In this document: positions 63,535 to 64,000 of the stretch, piece after piece | How positions within the stretch are numbered: position 1 is the first letter of the stretch | Layout of the letters: each line of letters begins with the position of its first letter | NCBI GenBank assembly: GCA_000703065.1 | Contig: JNLK01000001.1 | Location: 3,680,001-3,744,000, forward strand | Direction: 5' to 3' | Length of the DNA: 64,000 nt | Source: Lachnospiraceae bacterium AC2029 | GTDB lineage: Bacteria > Bacillota > Clostridia > Lachnospirales > Lachnospiraceae | The notes under the pieces: generated by a model | What the model was told of the DNA's origin: nothing | The model's input: only the letters and a program-made list of their open reading frames with translations | The model's database searches: none | Position numbers and translations under genes: made by a program

Positions 63535-64000
63535 AGTCGTATTCCTCCTTCAGTATTTCCTTCAGGTGCTCTCTGGCTCTTTTCAGGTCAGATCGCACCG
63601 TGGATTCCTTTCGTCTCAGGATCTTTGCGATCTCCGCAGTCCGATAGCCCTCCACATAAAACAGATGGATCACTTCCCTGGATTGTTCAGGAAGTCCCCG
63701 GACCGCATCCCATACATATGCCAGATCCTCCCTTTTCTCTGCAACCAGCTCCTCATTCAGTTCATCGGTCTCCCGGTATTTATTATAATCGATCCGGTTC
63801 TTCGCCACATTCGCCGCCGTCCTGAGCAGGTAAGCCTTCTCATGCTCCTCGCTCTTAAACTCCGGATCCGCTTCCAGTACCCGGATCAGCGTATCCTGCA
63901 GCACATCCTCCGCATCTGCCATATTATGCAGGTAGGAATAAGCCAGGCGCAGGATCGAATTTCCGTATTCCTTCATGAAACGCTCCGCGCGCCGTTCCAC
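63521..64000 (-). CDS. ECF sigma factor (5' end probably outside window)
   Basis: 159 codons are visible. Region 2 is YGNSILRLAYSYLHNMADAEDVLQ-type (seen as SYLHNMADAEDVLQD) and region 4 is LPEQSREVIHLFYVEGYRTAEIAKIL. The frame is open to the window edge, where a GTG occurs at 64000-63998; an ATG nine codons in (MKEYGN) is too far inside region 2. The true start is probably a few codons upstream. It should direct transcription of a stress or surface regulon with the anti-sigma gene. Confidence 0.88.
   Translation of the reverse strand: MERRAERFMKEYGNSILRLAYSYLHNMADAEDVLQDTLIRVLEADPEFKSEEHEKAYLLRTAANVAKNRIDYNKYRETDELNEELVAEKREDLAYVWDAVRGLPEQSREVIHLFYVEGYRTAEIAKILRRKESTVRSDLKRAREHLKEILKEEYDFGKI

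Overview
The window looks like chromosomal DNA of a Gram-positive Clostridia species, most likely a Lachnospiraceae gut anaerobe. The evidence is AGGAGG-type ribosome binding sites throughout, an L27 with a Prp-cleavable leader plus the Prp protease, a short HisG with HisZ, a LexA with a Cheo-type SOS box, a c-di-GMP-I riboswitch, and seven secreted proteins with choline-binding-like cell-wall repeats. I see no tRNA, rRNA, prophage, complete insertion sequence or CRISPR array.

Layout. From 1 to 11.2 kb all genes are on the + strand: the tail of an RluA-type pseudouridine synthase, CDF and MATE transporters, two uncharacterised membrane proteins, an ABC ATPase with an FtsX-like permease, DeoD, a HAD phosphatase, a DUF3737 beta-helix protein and a XerS-like tyrosine recombinase. 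Just upstream of the recombinase, at 9905-9936, is a 13-6-13 imperfect palindrome that looks like its dif site. From 11.3 kb to the end every gene except lexA is on the - strand. A dif-like site next to this convergent strand switch suggests the window spans the replication terminus.

11.3-13.9 kb is a LytTR regulatory unit: ABC ATPase, permease, LytTR regulator and DUF3021 membrane protein. It is preceded by a two-repeat LytTR box and by a 5' hairpin that buries the first ribosome binding site. 13.9-26.3 kb is housekeeping: DUF4153 protein, cytidylate kinase-like protein, patatin, ProA, 5-formyl-THF cyclo-ligase, ProB, two flavoproteins, a DUF3048 lipoprotein, YbeY, PhoH and S21. 26.4-36.5 kb holds a cell-wall-binding protein, a lipoprotein, AlaS with a tiny upstream membrane protein, an intergenic hairpin-rich MITE-like element, and hisZ-hisG-hisD-hisB-(HisF-like)hisIE. 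lexA is divergent at 36.8 kb.

37.5-44.9 kb is an AT-richer accessory block of secreted and membrane proteins: four cell-wall-repeat proteins, an HD-GYP phosphodiesterase, and twin DUF4190-like genes with duplicated upstream regions. A c-di-GMP-I riboswitch with its own terminator precedes the gene at 41.1-42.3 kb. 44.9-51.7 kb returns to the ribosome/GTPase core: RsfS, YqeK, NadD, YhbY, Obg, L27, Prp, L21 and an RNase E/G. 51.8-59.7 kb is an overlapping operon: two radical-SAM tRNA-modification-type proteins, a large beta-propeller GGDEF protein, and an NlpC/P60 cell-wall hydrolase. 59.9-64 kb contains PFL (DUF711) and ACT-domain proteins, a lipoprotein with two cystatin-like repeats, and an ECF sigma/anti-sigma pair cut by the window end.

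How it fits together. The window holds a c-di-GMP synthesis candidate (GGDEF), a breakdown candidate (HD-GYP) and an RNA sensor (riboswitch) beside many secreted wall-binding proteins, so c-di-GMP control of the cell surface is a reasonable reading. The Xer/dif pair and strand switch, the LytTR/ABC unit and the cystatin-like lipoprotein are the other points most worth following. Functions are read by eye from motifs; no database search was run.
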